DNA of 64,000 bases from Thermoplasmatota archaeon (GCA_030740765.1 JASLWR010000005.1:1-64000), one strand, 5' to 3'; positions 1 through 8,884 are shown, counted from the first letter of the stretch. Notes: generated by a model not told the origin, from the letters alone. A program made the numbers and translations.

Positions 1-102
1 TCCAATGACACAATTAATTAATAAATTGCGAATAAATTAAATGTCAATATATTTAAATCGACATTCTATAAATTTACTGTGGATTATATATATAATATAT
101 AC

Positions 103-112
103 ATTTATAAAT
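103..112 (+). promoter_or_regulatory. Candidate TATA box upstream of the PhoU-like gene
   Basis: The 190 bases before the first gene are very A+T-rich and hold no ORF. A TTTATAAAT stretch lies here; a start site about 26 bp downstream would leave a leader of about 58 nt, consistent with the AGGT ribosome-binding element just before the ATG at 191. Several other TATA-like runs occur nearby, so the choice is tentative. Confidence 0.3.
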
Positions 113-190
113 GAGAAAAGAAATTACTATGAATCTATGAAAATATTACTCGTTAAAGAAGTTGAATTATATCACGAATGAGGTATTATT

Positions 191-1195
191 ATGGAAACCA
201 GAAAGGTTCAGATAACGGGGGGGAACACCTATATTGTATCCCTTCCCAAGAAATGGGTCCATGAAAGGGGTATAAAGAGCGGAGATCCTTTGAAGATAAT
301 TCCCCAGAGGGACGGAACTCTGGTAGTGGAGCCGGACCGGAACAAGAAAAAGGAAGTGCACGAAAAGACCTTTACGGTGGATGGGGACAAACCTTCCCAT
401 CTTCTCAGGAAACTGATCGGTGCATATATCTCCGGCTATACCGTGATCAATCTGAACTCGAAGGAGCGGTTCGACCCCCAGTTGCGGAAAACGGTAAGGG
501 AGTTCTCGAGGATTGTGATCGGACCGGAGATCATCGAGGAGAGCATGAAGAACGTGGTTATTCAGGATTTTATAGATCCTTCCGAGCTATCCATGGCCAA
601 GGGCACAAAGAGAATGTATCTCATAACCAAAGGTATGCACCAGGACGCCCTAACTGCTCTCGAGGAAAAGGACGCCGATCTCGCTCTCGATGTGAAATCC
701 AGGGATGCCGAGGTGGACCGGCTCTATTATCTTATATCAAAACAGTTCAGTACGCTGCTTCGTAATCCGCGCCCTGGAACTTCCGTGGGCTATCTTGTTG
801 AAAGCCATTACTATTTGTTACTTGCAAGGCTCATCGAGCGGATCGCAGACCACGCTTGCAAAATGGCCGTGAACATAACAAGGATCGAGGAGGTGGTGGA
901 CCCCGAACTGGTTCGTGAGCTTTCCCGCCTCAGTTCCGTCTCCATTGGTATCATCGATGCCGGAATGAAAGGGCTTGTGGGAAAGGACGTGAACGAGGCC
1001 AACAAGGGCATAGAGGTAATGGATGAACTGAAATCCAATTGCGACGATCTCTTTGAGAATGTGAAAAACATGAAAAGCGATCTTGCGGTCTCTCTTGCAT
1101 ACATCATAGAAAGCATTCTTCGTACCGGTTTCTACGGTGTGAACGTCTGCGAGACAGCCATCAACTATCTCATATCGCGGGAAGACGAGCAGTGA
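191..1195 (+). CDS. PhoU domain protein with N-terminal AbrB/SpoVT DNA-binding domain
   Basis: A 334-residue cytosolic regulator. Residues 1-50 form a swapped-hairpin AbrB/SpoVT domain (VQITGGNTYIVSLPKKW, then a GDPL turn), a common N-terminus of archaeal phosphate-uptake regulators. The rest is helical; residues 130-330 carry the two PhoU-like helical bundles, including the acidic and His-containing segments (ARLIERIADHACKMA) that bind metal in PhoU proteins. Members of this family are thought to control phosphate transport or phosphate-responsive genes. No pst transporter is visible next door. The ATG is preceded by an AGGT element. The gene ends 20 bases before korA and may be cotranscribed with it. 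Confident in the family, not in the target genes. Confidence 0.85.
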   Translation: METRKVQITGGNTYIVSLPKKWVHERGIKSGDPLKIIPQRDGTLVVEPDRNKKKEVHEKTFTVDGDKPSHLLRKLIGAYISGYTVINLNSKERFDPQLRKTVREFSRIVIGPEIIEESMKNVVIQDFIDPSELSMAKGTKRMYLITKGMHQDALTALEEKDADLALDVKSRDAEVDRLYYLISKQFSTLLRNPRPGTSVGYLVESHYYLLLARLIERIADHACKMAVNITRIEEVVDPELVRELSRLSSVSIGIIDAGMKGLVGKDVNEANKGIEVMDELKSNCDDLFENVKNMKSDLAVSLAYIIESILRTGFYGVNVCETAINYLISREDEQ

Positions 1196-1215
1196 TCTTC
1201 CGGAGGCGCGCCGTA

Positions 1216-2343
1216 ATGATCGAATATCTCGAGGGCAATGATGCTGTTGTCAGAGGAGCCATCGACGCCGGTTGCCGGTTCTTTGCCGGTTACCCGATTA
1301 CACCGGCCTCGTCGATTCTTCACGGCATGATAAGGGAACTTCCCAAAGTAGGGGGCATTGCGGTCCAGGGTGAGGACGAGATCGCTTCCATTGGTTTCTG
1401 TATCGGTGCCAGTATGGCCGGTTTGAAATCAATGACCGCTACAAGCGGACCCGGGATAAGCCTCTACAGCGAGAATATCGGTCTTGCAATAATGGGAGAA
1501 ACGCCCCTGGTCATCGTTGACGTGCAGCGGCAGGGACCTGCTACGGGTTCCGCCACCATGGGCGCCGAGGGGGACATCCAGTTCGTTAGATGGGGAACTT
1601 CCGGCGGACTTCCGATAGTTGCCCTGGCCCCCACAACCGTTGAAGAATGCTACTCGTTGACGATCCGTGCATTCAACATTGCCGAGCGTTTGAGGATACC
1701 GGTTTTTCTGATGTCCAACAAGGAGCTGGGCCAGCTTCGGGAAAGGACCGATCTGGATGCATTGGATAAACCCGAGATATTGGACCGTAGGCGGGTGAAA
1801 GGAGATACAGGTGAATTCGTACCTCATCTCTTCTTACAACCCGGCGATGTACCATTAATGTCCGACATTGGTGGAAAACGCATAGTGCGGTACACCACCT
1901 CCATGCATTATAAAGACGGTTTTATCACGAAAAGACCGGAGGAGATCGGTGAAATGATGGAGCATTTCACCAGCAAGATCATGAACAGGAGAGGGGAACT
2001 TGAACTTGTTGAGAAGGATTTCCAAGAGGGGGCGGAGACGCTTCTCGTCAGCTATGGCATTGTGGCCCGGAGCGCGAGAGAGGCTGTTGCTGAACTTCGC
2101 AAGATCGGAAAAAAAATATCTCATCTTGTCATCGTGTCGATCTGGCCCGTACCTGAAATTGCTTTGACCGAGTCTTTAATAGGATGCAAAAGAGTGATCG
2201 TACCGGAAATGAACCTCGGCCAGTATGTTCTCGAAATAGAACGGATAGCAAGGAAAACCGATCCGGGGATCGAAGTTGTTTCTGTAAGCAAGATGGATAC
2301 GACCCTACTTTCTCCCCGGGAAATAATTGATAGGGGGGTCTGA
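1216..2343 (+). CDS. korA: 2-oxoacid:ferredoxin oxidoreductase, alpha subunit (KorA-type)
   Basis: Alpha subunit of a thiamine-diphosphate 2-oxoacid:ferredoxin oxidoreductase, which decarboxylates 2-oxoacids such as 2-oxoglutarate to acyl-CoA and reduces ferredoxin. The N-terminal domain shows the family hallmark GYPITPASSI, then QGEDEIASIGF and TSGPGISL. The C-terminal domain has SYGIVARSA and the closing WPVPE region. A GTG at 1192 would start earlier, but GGAGG at 1202-1206 sits 9 bases before the ATG at 1216, so that ATG is preferred. The gene is 2 bases from korB. Substrate (2-oxoglutarate or branched or aryl 2-oxoacids) cannot be fixed by sequence reading alone. Confidence 0.9.
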   Translation: MIEYLEGNDAVVRGAIDAGCRFFAGYPITPASSILHGMIRELPKVGGIAVQGEDEIASIGFCIGASMAGLKSMTATSGPGISLYSENIGLAIMGETPLVIVDVQRQGPATGSATMGAEGDIQFVRWGTSGGLPIVALAPTTVEECYSLTIRAFNIAERLRIPVFLMSNKELGQLRERTDLDALDKPEILDRRRVKGDTGEFVPHLFLQPGDVPLMSDIGGKRIVRYTTSMHYKDGFITKRPEEIGEMMEHFTSKIMNRRGELELVEKDFQEGAETLLVSYGIVARSAREAVAELRKIGKKISHLVIVSIWPVPEIALTESLIGCKRVIVPEMNLGQYVLEIERIARKTDPGIEVVSVSKMDTTLLSPREIIDRGV

Positions 2344-2345
2344 CG

Positions 2346-3677
2346 ATGGAGGGGGATGCCATCAAATATATAAAACCGGTAGAAGACCTGAAATGGTGCG
2401 TAGGATGCGGTCACTGGAAGGTTTTGACAGCTTTGAACAGTGCAATGAAGCGCCTTGGCTTACCGGGCAACAGGATAGTGATAGTTACCGATATCGGCTG
2501 TATCGGATTGGCGGATCGTTTTTTTACCACTAACGCATTCCACGGCCTTCATGGCCGCAGCGTGACATATGCCACCGGAATAAAGATGGCTCGGCCGGAG
2601 ATGACTGTAATAGTATTGATGGGAGACGGCGGCTGTGGCATCGGAGGCACGCATATAGTGAACGCGGCACGTAGAAACATCGGTATCACTCTAGTAGTTG
2701 CCAATAATTTCAATTACGGGATGACGGGGTGCCAGCAGTCGGTCACCACTCCCCAGGACGGTAGAACCGAGACGACGCCGCAGGGGAATATCGAGGCTCC
2801 GCTGGACGTTCTCGGCCTGGGAAGGGCCGGTCAAGGTGGCTGGCTGGGCAGGGTGTCCGTTGGAAAGGAAAATACTGACAAGCTGACGGATATGGTCCAT
2901 GAAGCTATCCTGCACGATGGCTTCTCGCTTCTCGATGTTTGGGAGACCTGCCCCGGTGCATATGGTAAACGGAACGAGCTGTCTGAAGATGGGCTACAAT
3001 ATCTCATGCAGGAAACCGACCTCGCACCTGTGAAGGAGATCAATCTGAGATCAGAGTTCACGAAAGAATATGGAAAGAAAATAATTGTGCCCATGGAGGG
3101 CTGTCCACCCCACCGCGTCGACCTCACGCCGCGATATTCCTCGAGATTGGCTGCCACTAAAAGAATAAAAGTGGCCGGGAGTGCGGGTCAAGCGATTCAG
3201 AGCGCTGTGGCCATATTCGGCGGAGGCGCCATTCTCTCAGGTCTTTATGCGACCCAGAGAAATTCATATCCCATAACACGGCAGTCCGGTCATTCCACTG
3301 CAGAATCGATCATCGCCCCGGTCCGGATCGACTACACTGGCATGGATATTCCGGATTATCTACTCCTACTCTCTCGTGAAGGCTTGAAGGAGGCAAGCCG
3401 GGACCTGTCCAGAATGGGATCGGATACCATGCTTATCGCAGTTGAGGACCTCCGTGGCGAGCTGCCTGTAGGGAACTACCAACCAAAATTCATCTCTACC
3501 CATGTTGAGCGAGGTCTGAAAGAGCATGGTTTGGCTATAAGTGCCCTGAGAAAACTCGTTGAGCATAGCGATTGCTATAGTGTGGAGGCCTTCAGAGAAA
3601 GCTGTCGTAGAATGACACCTCAAAAATATGTTGAGGCAAACCTGAGAGCCTGTGATAATACGTCGATATTTGTATGA
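2346..3677 (+). CDS. korB: 2-oxoacid:ferredoxin oxidoreductase, beta subunit fused to gamma domain
   Basis: Partner of the upstream alpha subunit. Residues 1-270 are the beta subunit: the Cys-x2-Cys-Gly-His iron-sulfur motif (WCVGCGH, near 17-23) and the thiamine-diphosphate/Mg motif GDGGCGIGG (93-101) followed by NNFNYGMTGCQ. Residues from about 273 on look like a gamma subunit: KVAGSAGQAIQSA, then a serine-histidine turn RQSGHSTAES and a Rossmann-like tail. Gamma is usually a separate gene in four-subunit enzymes, so this is a beta-gamma fusion and the enzyme would need only two polypeptides plus ferredoxin. No delta ferredoxin subunit is adjacent; a small 2[4Fe-4S] ferredoxin lies at 36.3 kb. 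Starts 2 bases after korA. Confidence 0.88.
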   Translation: MEGDAIKYIKPVEDLKWCVGCGHWKVLTALNSAMKRLGLPGNRIVIVTDIGCIGLADRFFTTNAFHGLHGRSVTYATGIKMARPEMTVIVLMGDGGCGIGGTHIVNAARRNIGITLVVANNFNYGMTGCQQSVTTPQDGRTETTPQGNIEAPLDVLGLGRAGQGGWLGRVSVGKENTDKLTDMVHEAILHDGFSLLDVWETCPGAYGKRNELSEDGLQYLMQETDLAPVKEINLRSEFTKEYGKKIIVPMEGCPPHRVDLTPRYSSRLAATKRIKVAGSAGQAIQSAVAIFGGGAILSGLYATQRNSYPITRQSGHSTAESIIAPVRIDYTGMDIPDYLLLLSREGLKEASRDLSRMGSDTMLIAVEDLRGELPVGNYQPKFISTHVERGLKEHGLAISALRKLVEHSDCYSVEAFRESCRRMTPQKYVEANLRACDNTSIFV

Positions 3678-3729
3678 AAACGATATGGAAAGAGCCGCGG
3701 TACCAATTCCTTCAATGAACTTTTTTTAC

Positions 3730-4389
3730 TCACTCATTGTTGTTAAGAATCTCATCGTAACGGTAAATCTCTCCCTCCACAGTCTGTCCGATCAGTTTTC
3801 CGATCTCGCCCATGATCTCGTCCGTGATCATCTTTGTGATCTTGCGGTCGTTCTCCTTTCCCTCGTATTGCGAAAAGTCCATGGGCTTGCCGATCCTGAT
3901 TTCAGCTTTCCCTAAATTGGGTTTAACCGCCCCTCTTGGCAGTATCTCGTAGGTGCCGATCATGCCTACGGGTATTACCGGGGCTCCGGAGATCAGGGAG
4001 ATTCTCGCAACGCCGGTATGACCGCCGTGAAGTTTTCCGTCCCGGGTCCGAGTGCCTTCCGGATAAATGCCGAACAGCTCGCCGTTTTCGAGAACCTCAA
4101 TGGCCTGGTTTACTGCGCTGTTATCGCCAGTCCCCCTGTTAAGCGAGATCTGCCCCCATCGTGTTAGGAGAAAACCCCATATTGGATTCTCGAACAATTC
4201 CGATTTTGCAATGAATGTAATATCCCTATCCACCATCACAGGTAGGAGAAAATGATCCAGAAAGGAGAAGTGATTGGATGCCAGGATCGCCTTTCCCTCG
4301 GCAGGTATATTTTCTAGTCCGTTGACCTCGAGCTGAAACAAAACCTTTAACAAAGGCCCGGCCACGAACTTGCTGATCCCGTAAGACAT
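3730..4389 (-). CDS. 1-acyl-sn-glycerol-3-phosphate acyltransferase family protein (PlsC-like)
   Basis: A 219-residue membrane-associated acyltransferase. The catalytic H-x4-D motif is intact (NHFSFLD, His40 and Asp45), followed by the substrate-binding motif YPEGTRTRDG (EGTR at 111-114) and the VIPVG block near 138-142. PlsC enzymes transfer an acyl chain to lysophosphatidic acid in ester-lipid synthesis. Archaea make ether isoprenoid lipids, so its substrate here is unknown; it could acylate another glycerol or sugar compound. GAGGT lies 6 bases before the ATG and a TATA-like sequence sits about 23 bp upstream. The gene is convergent with korB and stands alone. Family assignment is firm; in-vivo reaction is not. 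Confidence 0.85.
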   Translation of the reverse strand: MSYGISKFVAGPLLKVLFQLEVNGLENIPAEGKAILASNHFSFLDHFLLPVMVDRDITFIAKSELFENPIWGFLLTRWGQISLNRGTGDNSAVNQAIEVLENGELFGIYPEGTRTRDGKLHGGHTGVARISLISGAPVIPVGMIGTYEILPRGAVKPNLGKAEIRIGKPMDFSQYEGKENDRKITKMITDEIMGEIGKLIGQTVEGEIYRYDEILNNNE

Positions 4390-4499
4390 AAGGATACCTC
4401 AAAGATGAATATATAGGTCCGCTGTTATTTAATTGGGGTTATTTATAAATAATTGTTCCAGGTTTTTAATGGTTAATACAGGCCCTTTTGGGTGACAAA

Positions 4500-5723
4500 A
4501 TGAAAATCCTATTCGTAAACGAGAACGGCACTACGGTCGGTGGTGCGGAAAGCCATATCGCCCATCTCTTCGAAGCTCTCAAAAGAAAAGGAGTTGAATC
4601 TTTTCTTTTAGCTTCTGCCGGAGACGGGTCCGGCCAGTTCATTTTGCCACGAGACCGCACCGTTTTCTCCCACCATCCTTCCGGCCCCTGCTCAAAGATA
4701 AGGAACGGTACCGCTGCCAGAGCTATCGAGGGAGCCATAAAGAAATTCGATATCGATTTCGTTCACGCACATAATATATTTTCCACAATTTCACCCTATT
4801 TTTTCAAAAACTGTAGCGTTCCCGCTCTCCTGACCCTGCACGATTATCACATTATTTGCCCCAAGACCATCCAATTCCTTCGTGAACGGTCCCTTCCCTG
4901 TATGAATGAATGCAATATGGGGAAATGTCTCGGACCCGTCAAATATCGTTACGAGATCTTCAAGAGAAACCGATGGAAGGAATACCTCAAGGACATTTCA
5001 ATTATAGCGCCTTCCATGTATCTTGAAAATGAGATCCGGAAGCGAGGTTTGACAAGAGTTACCACCATACACAACGGGGTCCCTGCTCCCGATAAAATAA
5101 TACGAAAGACGAAGGGAGTTGGTTCGGCAGAAGAAGTTTTTCATCTAATTTTCACAGGGAGGCTTTATCCGGAAAAAGGCGTGATACCCATGCTGAAGGC
5201 CTTCGAGCGCTTCCTAGCTGGTATGAACCACCGAAAAAGGGATGGAATAAAATTGACCGTAACAGGTGACGGACCTTTGAAGGGCGAACTGAGAGATTAT
5301 TCCCGTCGATACACCGAGATCGATTATCTGGGTTTTATTCCCCGAAAGCGCTTGTCGGAGATCCTTTCTTCAGCAAGCTTCCTGGTGATGCCTTCCATCT
5401 GGCCGGAGAACTGCTCAATGGCGGTGTTGGAAGCCATGCGCCAGGGGATTCCCGTTATAGCCTCGAACATGGGTGGTACTCCCGAACTGGTTCAGGATAG
5501 AAAAGAAGCCTATATCATGGATTTTGTCTCTATTTTTTCTTCTTGTCGGACGTCTACGGAAGAGAAGATCATAAAATTATTGGAAAATACATTCAAACGG
5601 GCTTATTCCGCAAGAGAGCGAATTCCGAAAATGGCCAAGAGCTGTAAAAGGGCAATAGAGAAAAGGTTTTCCTCGGATATCATGGCAGACCGGATAATTA
5701 CACAATACCGCAAGCTTGGTTGA
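4500..5723 (+). CDS. Glycosyltransferase, family 4 (GT-B)
   Basis: A GT-B fold glycosyltransferase. The N-terminal donor-entry loop is typical (GTTVGGAESHIAHL), a central TGRLYPEKGV strand marks the start of the second domain, and the C-terminal E-x7-E nucleotide-sugar motif is seen in PENCSMAVLEAM, followed by GIPVIASNMGGTPELV. It would move a sugar from a nucleotide donor to a lipid or protein acceptor at the inner membrane face. It is not in a glycan cluster, so the acceptor is unknown. A TTG at 4488 could extend it by 4 codons; the ATG at 4500 is preferred because a GGGTGA element sits just upstream. It converges with orc1 with only 4 bases between. Confidence 0.88.
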   Translation: MKILFVNENGTTVGGAESHIAHLFEALKRKGVESFLLASAGDGSGQFILPRDRTVFSHHPSGPCSKIRNGTAARAIEGAIKKFDIDFVHAHNIFSTISPYFFKNCSVPALLTLHDYHIICPKTIQFLRERSLPCMNECNMGKCLGPVKYRYEIFKRNRWKEYLKDISIIAPSMYLENEIRKRGLTRVTTIHNGVPAPDKIIRKTKGVGSAEEVFHLIFTGRLYPEKGVIPMLKAFERFLAGMNHRKRDGIKLTVTGDGPLKGELRDYSRRYTEIDYLGFIPRKRLSEILSSASFLVMPSIWPENCSMAVLEAMRQGIPVIASNMGGTPELVQDRKEAYIMDFVSIFSSCRTSTEEKIIKLLENTFKRAYSARERIPKMAKSCKRAIEKRFSSDIMADRIITQYRKLG

Positions 5724-5727
5724 ACTA

Positions 5728-7056
5728 TCAGATAAGTCTCGTCTGCATCCTTGGTACACTTGGATACGTTTCCTGAAACATCAGGTCCTTTATCTCGTCG
5801 TCTCTCGCAAAGGTGTCGCTAATGGTACTGTCACAGGCTGCGAGGCGTATGATCCTGGTTCGCCCCTCCCTCCCGTATGATATCACGTTAGCATCTATTA
5901 TTCCCAGCGTGGAGAGTTCGGATATGAAGTCGCTTACTCTCCTCTTGGTAAGAGCTGAGATCCCTCTCGTTCTGCAGAGCTGTACGTATGATTCGTAAAC
6001 GCTTCCGGTGGTGATCTTTGTTCGCCCTTGCTCGTGCTGGACCTGAATTGCGAGAAGTGCTATCTTGAGGTGGATGGGAAGGGTTCTGACCACTTCGCTG
6101 ACGCTGTCGGTCTCGATCTTTTCCAGGGCCAATTTGGTGTGTTCTTCCACAATCCTGTCAGCTCCGCTCCTTTCTGCCACTTCCCCGGATACCATCAACA
6201 GTGAGAGGGCCCTTCTGGCATCCCCGTTATCCCTGGCCGCGTATGCAGCGCATAGATTGATTATGGATTGTGAGTGCACGCCGTCGTTGAAGGCTTTTTC
6301 CGCCCTGTGCTTAAGGATGTCCCGGAGCTGTACCGCGTTGTAGGGCTTGAAAACCATGATGTCCAGCGACAGAGAGCTGTTGACCCTTGCATCGATTAAA
6401 TTGAATACGTTTGCATCGTTGGATATGCAGATAAGGCCAGTTGTGGAATTCTTCAGGTCTTCGTTCAACCTCGAGAGGATATGTAGTACGTCGTCCCCGC
6501 TTTTCTTAAGCAGGTTGTCCACCTCATCAAGCACGATTATTACCACACCGTGATAATTCTCGATGCATTTCAGCAATTTTATTACAACCATATCGGTGGT
6601 GAGTCCGGTAAAAGGCAGCCGTTCCTTCCAATCGGTTATGAAGGTATTGGCGATATTGGTGAGTATGCGGTATTTTGTATCCACATGCTTGCAGTTGATA
6701 TAAATATATTTCACGTTTCGCTCGATCTCCGCCGCCACCTCTTCTCCGAGAACGTCCTTAACACCAAGTATTTTGTTCCGACCTCCCGATACCGGGACAT
6801 TCTGATCGGCAAGATCTTCAGTTAGTTCTTCGAAGAAATTGTTCAAAACCATACGTTTGTAGCTGGAGTTGATCTCCTTGATCTTTTTCAATAACTGCTC
6901 ACCAATGAATTTTGATGTAGCGGTCTTGCCAGTGCCTGGTTTTCCACAAATAAACACATTTGATGGAGTTTGTCCACCCAACGCGTCTGACAGCGCCATG
7001 GCAAGGCGATTGGTCTCCTCGTTTCTGTGAAGAAGGATCTTGGGCGTATAGCCCAT
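5728..7056 (-). CDS. cdc6: Orc1/Cdc6 replication initiator
   Basis: Origin-binding AAA+ initiator that marks origins and loads MCM. Walker A is GKPGTGKT (38-45), Walker B is VLDEVDN (near 174-180), sensor 2 is GDARRAL (near 288-294), and a C-terminal winged helix follows (TTGSVYESYVQLCR ... KRRVSDFISELSTLGI). About 50 residues inserted after the P-loop helix (63-112) make the AAA+ domain longer than usual. The longest frame starts at 7098, but AGGAGGT at 7064-7070 lies 7 bases before the ATG at 7056, and a TATA-like sequence near 7113 would put the transcript start near 7087; 7056 is chosen. It borders a 1-kb non-coding stretch with an origin recognition box, the usual arrangement for an origin-linked orc1. 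Confidence 0.9.
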   Translation of the reverse strand: MGYTPKILLHRNEETNRLAMALSDALGGQTPSNVFICGKPGTGKTATSKFIGEQLLKKIKEINSSYKRMVLNNFFEELTEDLADQNVPVSGGRNKILGVKDVLGEEVAAEIERNVKYIYINCKHVDTKYRILTNIANTFITDWKERLPFTGLTTDMVVIKLLKCIENYHGVVIIVLDEVDNLLKKSGDDVLHILSRLNEDLKNSTTGLICISNDANVFNLIDARVNSSLSLDIMVFKPYNAVQLRDILKHRAEKAFNDGVHSQSIINLCAAYAARDNGDARRALSLLMVSGEVAERSGADRIVEEHTKLALEKIETDSVSEVVRTLPIHLKIALLAIQVQHEQGRTKITTGSVYESYVQLCRTRGISALTKRRVSDFISELSTLGIIDANVISYGREGRTRIIRLAACDSTISDTFARDDEIKDLMFQETYPSVPRMQTRLI

Positions 7057-8057
7057 CCTTAGAACCTCCTTGTTCTTGAAGATAGACCTGAATGTCATGT
7101 GTGAATCAAATATATTTACATCTGGTAGTATGTGTTTCCCTCCTTCTTATCTCCTTGCCCACTCCCGGGCTGAATCTTTCACGATTCTCAGTGAAATAGG
7201 AATTAGTTCCGCATATTTAAATTATGCATATGGCTGGTTGCAACTAAATTATTTCGGAACGCCGGTATTCGGTTTTTTTTAACATTTTTACAATATTCCC
7301 GCTGATGGCGGTGATTACGGACTGCACTTGATCTTTTTAAGTCCTATTGTGTGTTGATAAATCGGCTTTAAACTCCCAATACACCCCCATTATGCTAACC
7401 CTTAATATAACTTTCCTTCCGACCCTGCAAACTTTTTTTTTGACGGCCCTAAATCAGGAAGCCCCCTACGTTTCCACTGGAAACATTTTCGGAAATAGCA
7501 GTACTGGCTATGCGAAAGTAACATGAAATCAAGCAATTAAAAATTGAAATGTTATCCCCGGACATAGAATTAAAATCATATATATGCATATAAAAATTAT
7601 TTCGGTTCATTCTCAGGATATTATTTTTTTTACCGAAAGCGGGGTCTATTTGTTATAATGTAAAAAATGAGAGATTTTTCGAAATTCCGAACTAATAGTT
7701 GTTAACGGAATTTTTTTCTTAGTAATATTTGGTTTTTTTATCTACTGGACACCTGTATTTTATATAGGATGGACAAGTAAAAGTGCGGTATGTTGAGATA
7801 TTGGTGATTTGTGATTTTCCTTTAAGCTTAAAGTAACATTTTAATAAAATCCCCTCATTACTCTACTTTGCTAGTGCATGTATACATATTATTTTTATGA
7901 ACAGTATTTCAACCTTTATAGAACAATCAGACCATGGTCGATGGTTTTTTTCTCCTGAAGATATGGAAAAGTATTTCAAGGATTTTTCATAGTTTATTGT
8001 TAATCATTCATCAAAAACTTATAACAAAATAATATTCTCCGATTTTTATTCATCATT
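7057..8057. other. Probable replication origin region (oriC)
   Basis: About 1 kb with no credible gene, rich in A and T runs, directly upstream of orc1. It holds one near-canonical origin recognition box (7461-7484) and several long T or A tracts (around 7271-7278, 7432-7441, 7625-7632) that could unwind. A degenerate box-like sequence with a CAGTG core may occur near 7185-7198. Archaeal origins usually carry two or more boxes flanking an A+T-rich unwinding element, and only one strong copy was found by eye. The promoter of orc1 occupies the first 60 bases. Confidence 0.65.
7461..7484 (-). promoter_or_regulatory. Origin recognition box (ORB)
   Basis: Read on the minus strand this is GTTTCCAGTGGAAAC followed by GTAGGGGGC. 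It matches the archaeal ORB: a TTCCAGTGGAA dyad plus a downstream G-run that orients Orc1/Cdc6 binding. It lies about 400 bp upstream of the orc1 start. Confidence 0.75.
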
Positions 8058-8804
8058 TCAACCTATGGTGAGGAATTTTCCGGTAGACGTAAGGTGTATA
8101 TTGGTCATTCGACCCTGATGTTCCCTCTCTATAAGACCCTTTTTTTCCATCCCAATGAGAAGTCTCGTGAGCATAGTTTTCCTGTTTGCCAATATCTTTT
8201 TCCTACGTCTCTGGAAATACTTTTCCGGCTTGAAGAACTCAATCCTTTCAAGTTCTTCCAATAGATGCATCTGGCTTTCCATGCTTCCACCGTGTTTAAG
8301 AAGAATATTCAGGATCGACGTTTCTTCATTACTGGGAAGGGCCAATGGGGTATGTGGGAGGAAACAGGGTGACTTGGCACCCATGGTCAGTAAGGTTCGG
8401 TAAGGTGGTAGTATTATTCTCTCGGGCGAAACCACATATGCGCCACATTTCTTCGCCATAGCCGATATTAGTAGTATTGAGTTCAACAACGATGTTCCCG
8501 AAGAAACATTCACATATCTTACGTACCTGTCCTCCGGGTATCCCGTAATGATATTCGTTACGAACATGAGAATATCTTGAACATCTGCGGATACGATCTC
8601 GCGAACTTCCACTTTGGTCAATGGTTCTAGACTTTTCCTGATAGTGTTGACGTTGCGGCGGGATATTTTCTCTTCCCTGCTCTCATCGATCCACGAATGG
8701 AGAAGTATTGCCTTGTGGGCGGGCCTTTCCTTCAAGCCCGCGATTATGCCATCAATATCGAACGCAACAGGTATTATGTGGATGTTTTTCCTGTGGTACT
8801 CCAT
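8058..8804 (-). CDS. CARF-like domain, winged-helix transcriptional regulator (HFX_2341/Csa3-like)
   Basis: About 248 residues. Residues 1-135 look like a Rossmann-type CARF sensor: an IIPVAFDIDGI strand-loop, an ILLHSW strand, and the glycine/serine ligand loop VNVSSGTSLLNSILLISA with AYVV after it. The C-terminal part has a winged helix (EETSILNILLKHGG ... RKTMLTRLLIGMEKKGLIER). CARF domains bind cyclic oligoadenylate or nucleotides; stand-alone CARF-wHTH proteins regulate CRISPR loci in some archaea, but no cas gene or array is in this window. The frame is open to 8846, yet a TATA box (TATAAATA, 8827-8834) lies 26-27 bp before the ATG at 8804, which fits a leaderless start. A 9-bp palindrome upstream may be its operator. 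Confidence 0.68.
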   Translation of the reverse strand: MEYHRKNIHIIPVAFDIDGIIAGLKERPAHKAILLHSWIDESREEKISRRNVNTIRKSLEPLTKVEVREIVSADVQDILMFVTNIITGYPEDRYVRYVNVSSGTSLLNSILLISAMAKKCGAYVVSPERIILPPYRTLLTMGAKSPCFLPHTPLALPSNEETSILNILLKHGGSMESQMHLLEELERIEFFKPEKYFQRRRKKILANRKTMLTRLLIGMEKKGLIEREHQGRMTNIHLTSTGKFLTIG

Positions 8805-8826
8805 ACTTGAGAAATAGGATTTTCTA

Positions 8827-8834
8827 TATTTATA
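8827..8834 (-). promoter_or_regulatory. TATA box of the CARF-like regulator
   Basis: TATAAATA on the minus strand, centred 26-27 bp from the ATG at 8804. This spacing predicts transcription starting at or next to the start codon. Confidence 0.6.
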
Positions 8835-8858
8835 GGTATGCATCACATTATTATTTTC

Positions 8859-8884
8859 AACAGTTACGAAATAATGTAACTGTT
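8859..8884. promoter_or_regulatory. Perfect 9-bp inverted repeat, operator candidate
   Basis: AACAGTTAC and GTAACTGTT are separated by 8 bp. The repeat lies between two divergent TATA boxes (8827-8834 on the minus strand, about 8896-8903 on the plus strand), well placed for a dimeric winged-helix regulator to control both directions. The adjacent CARF-like regulator is the obvious candidate protein. Confidence 0.5.

Noticed and set aside
7070-7282. A 70-codon frame in the origin region
   Set aside because: It overlaps the orc1 promoter and start, lacks a ribosome-binding site and has A+T-driven composition.
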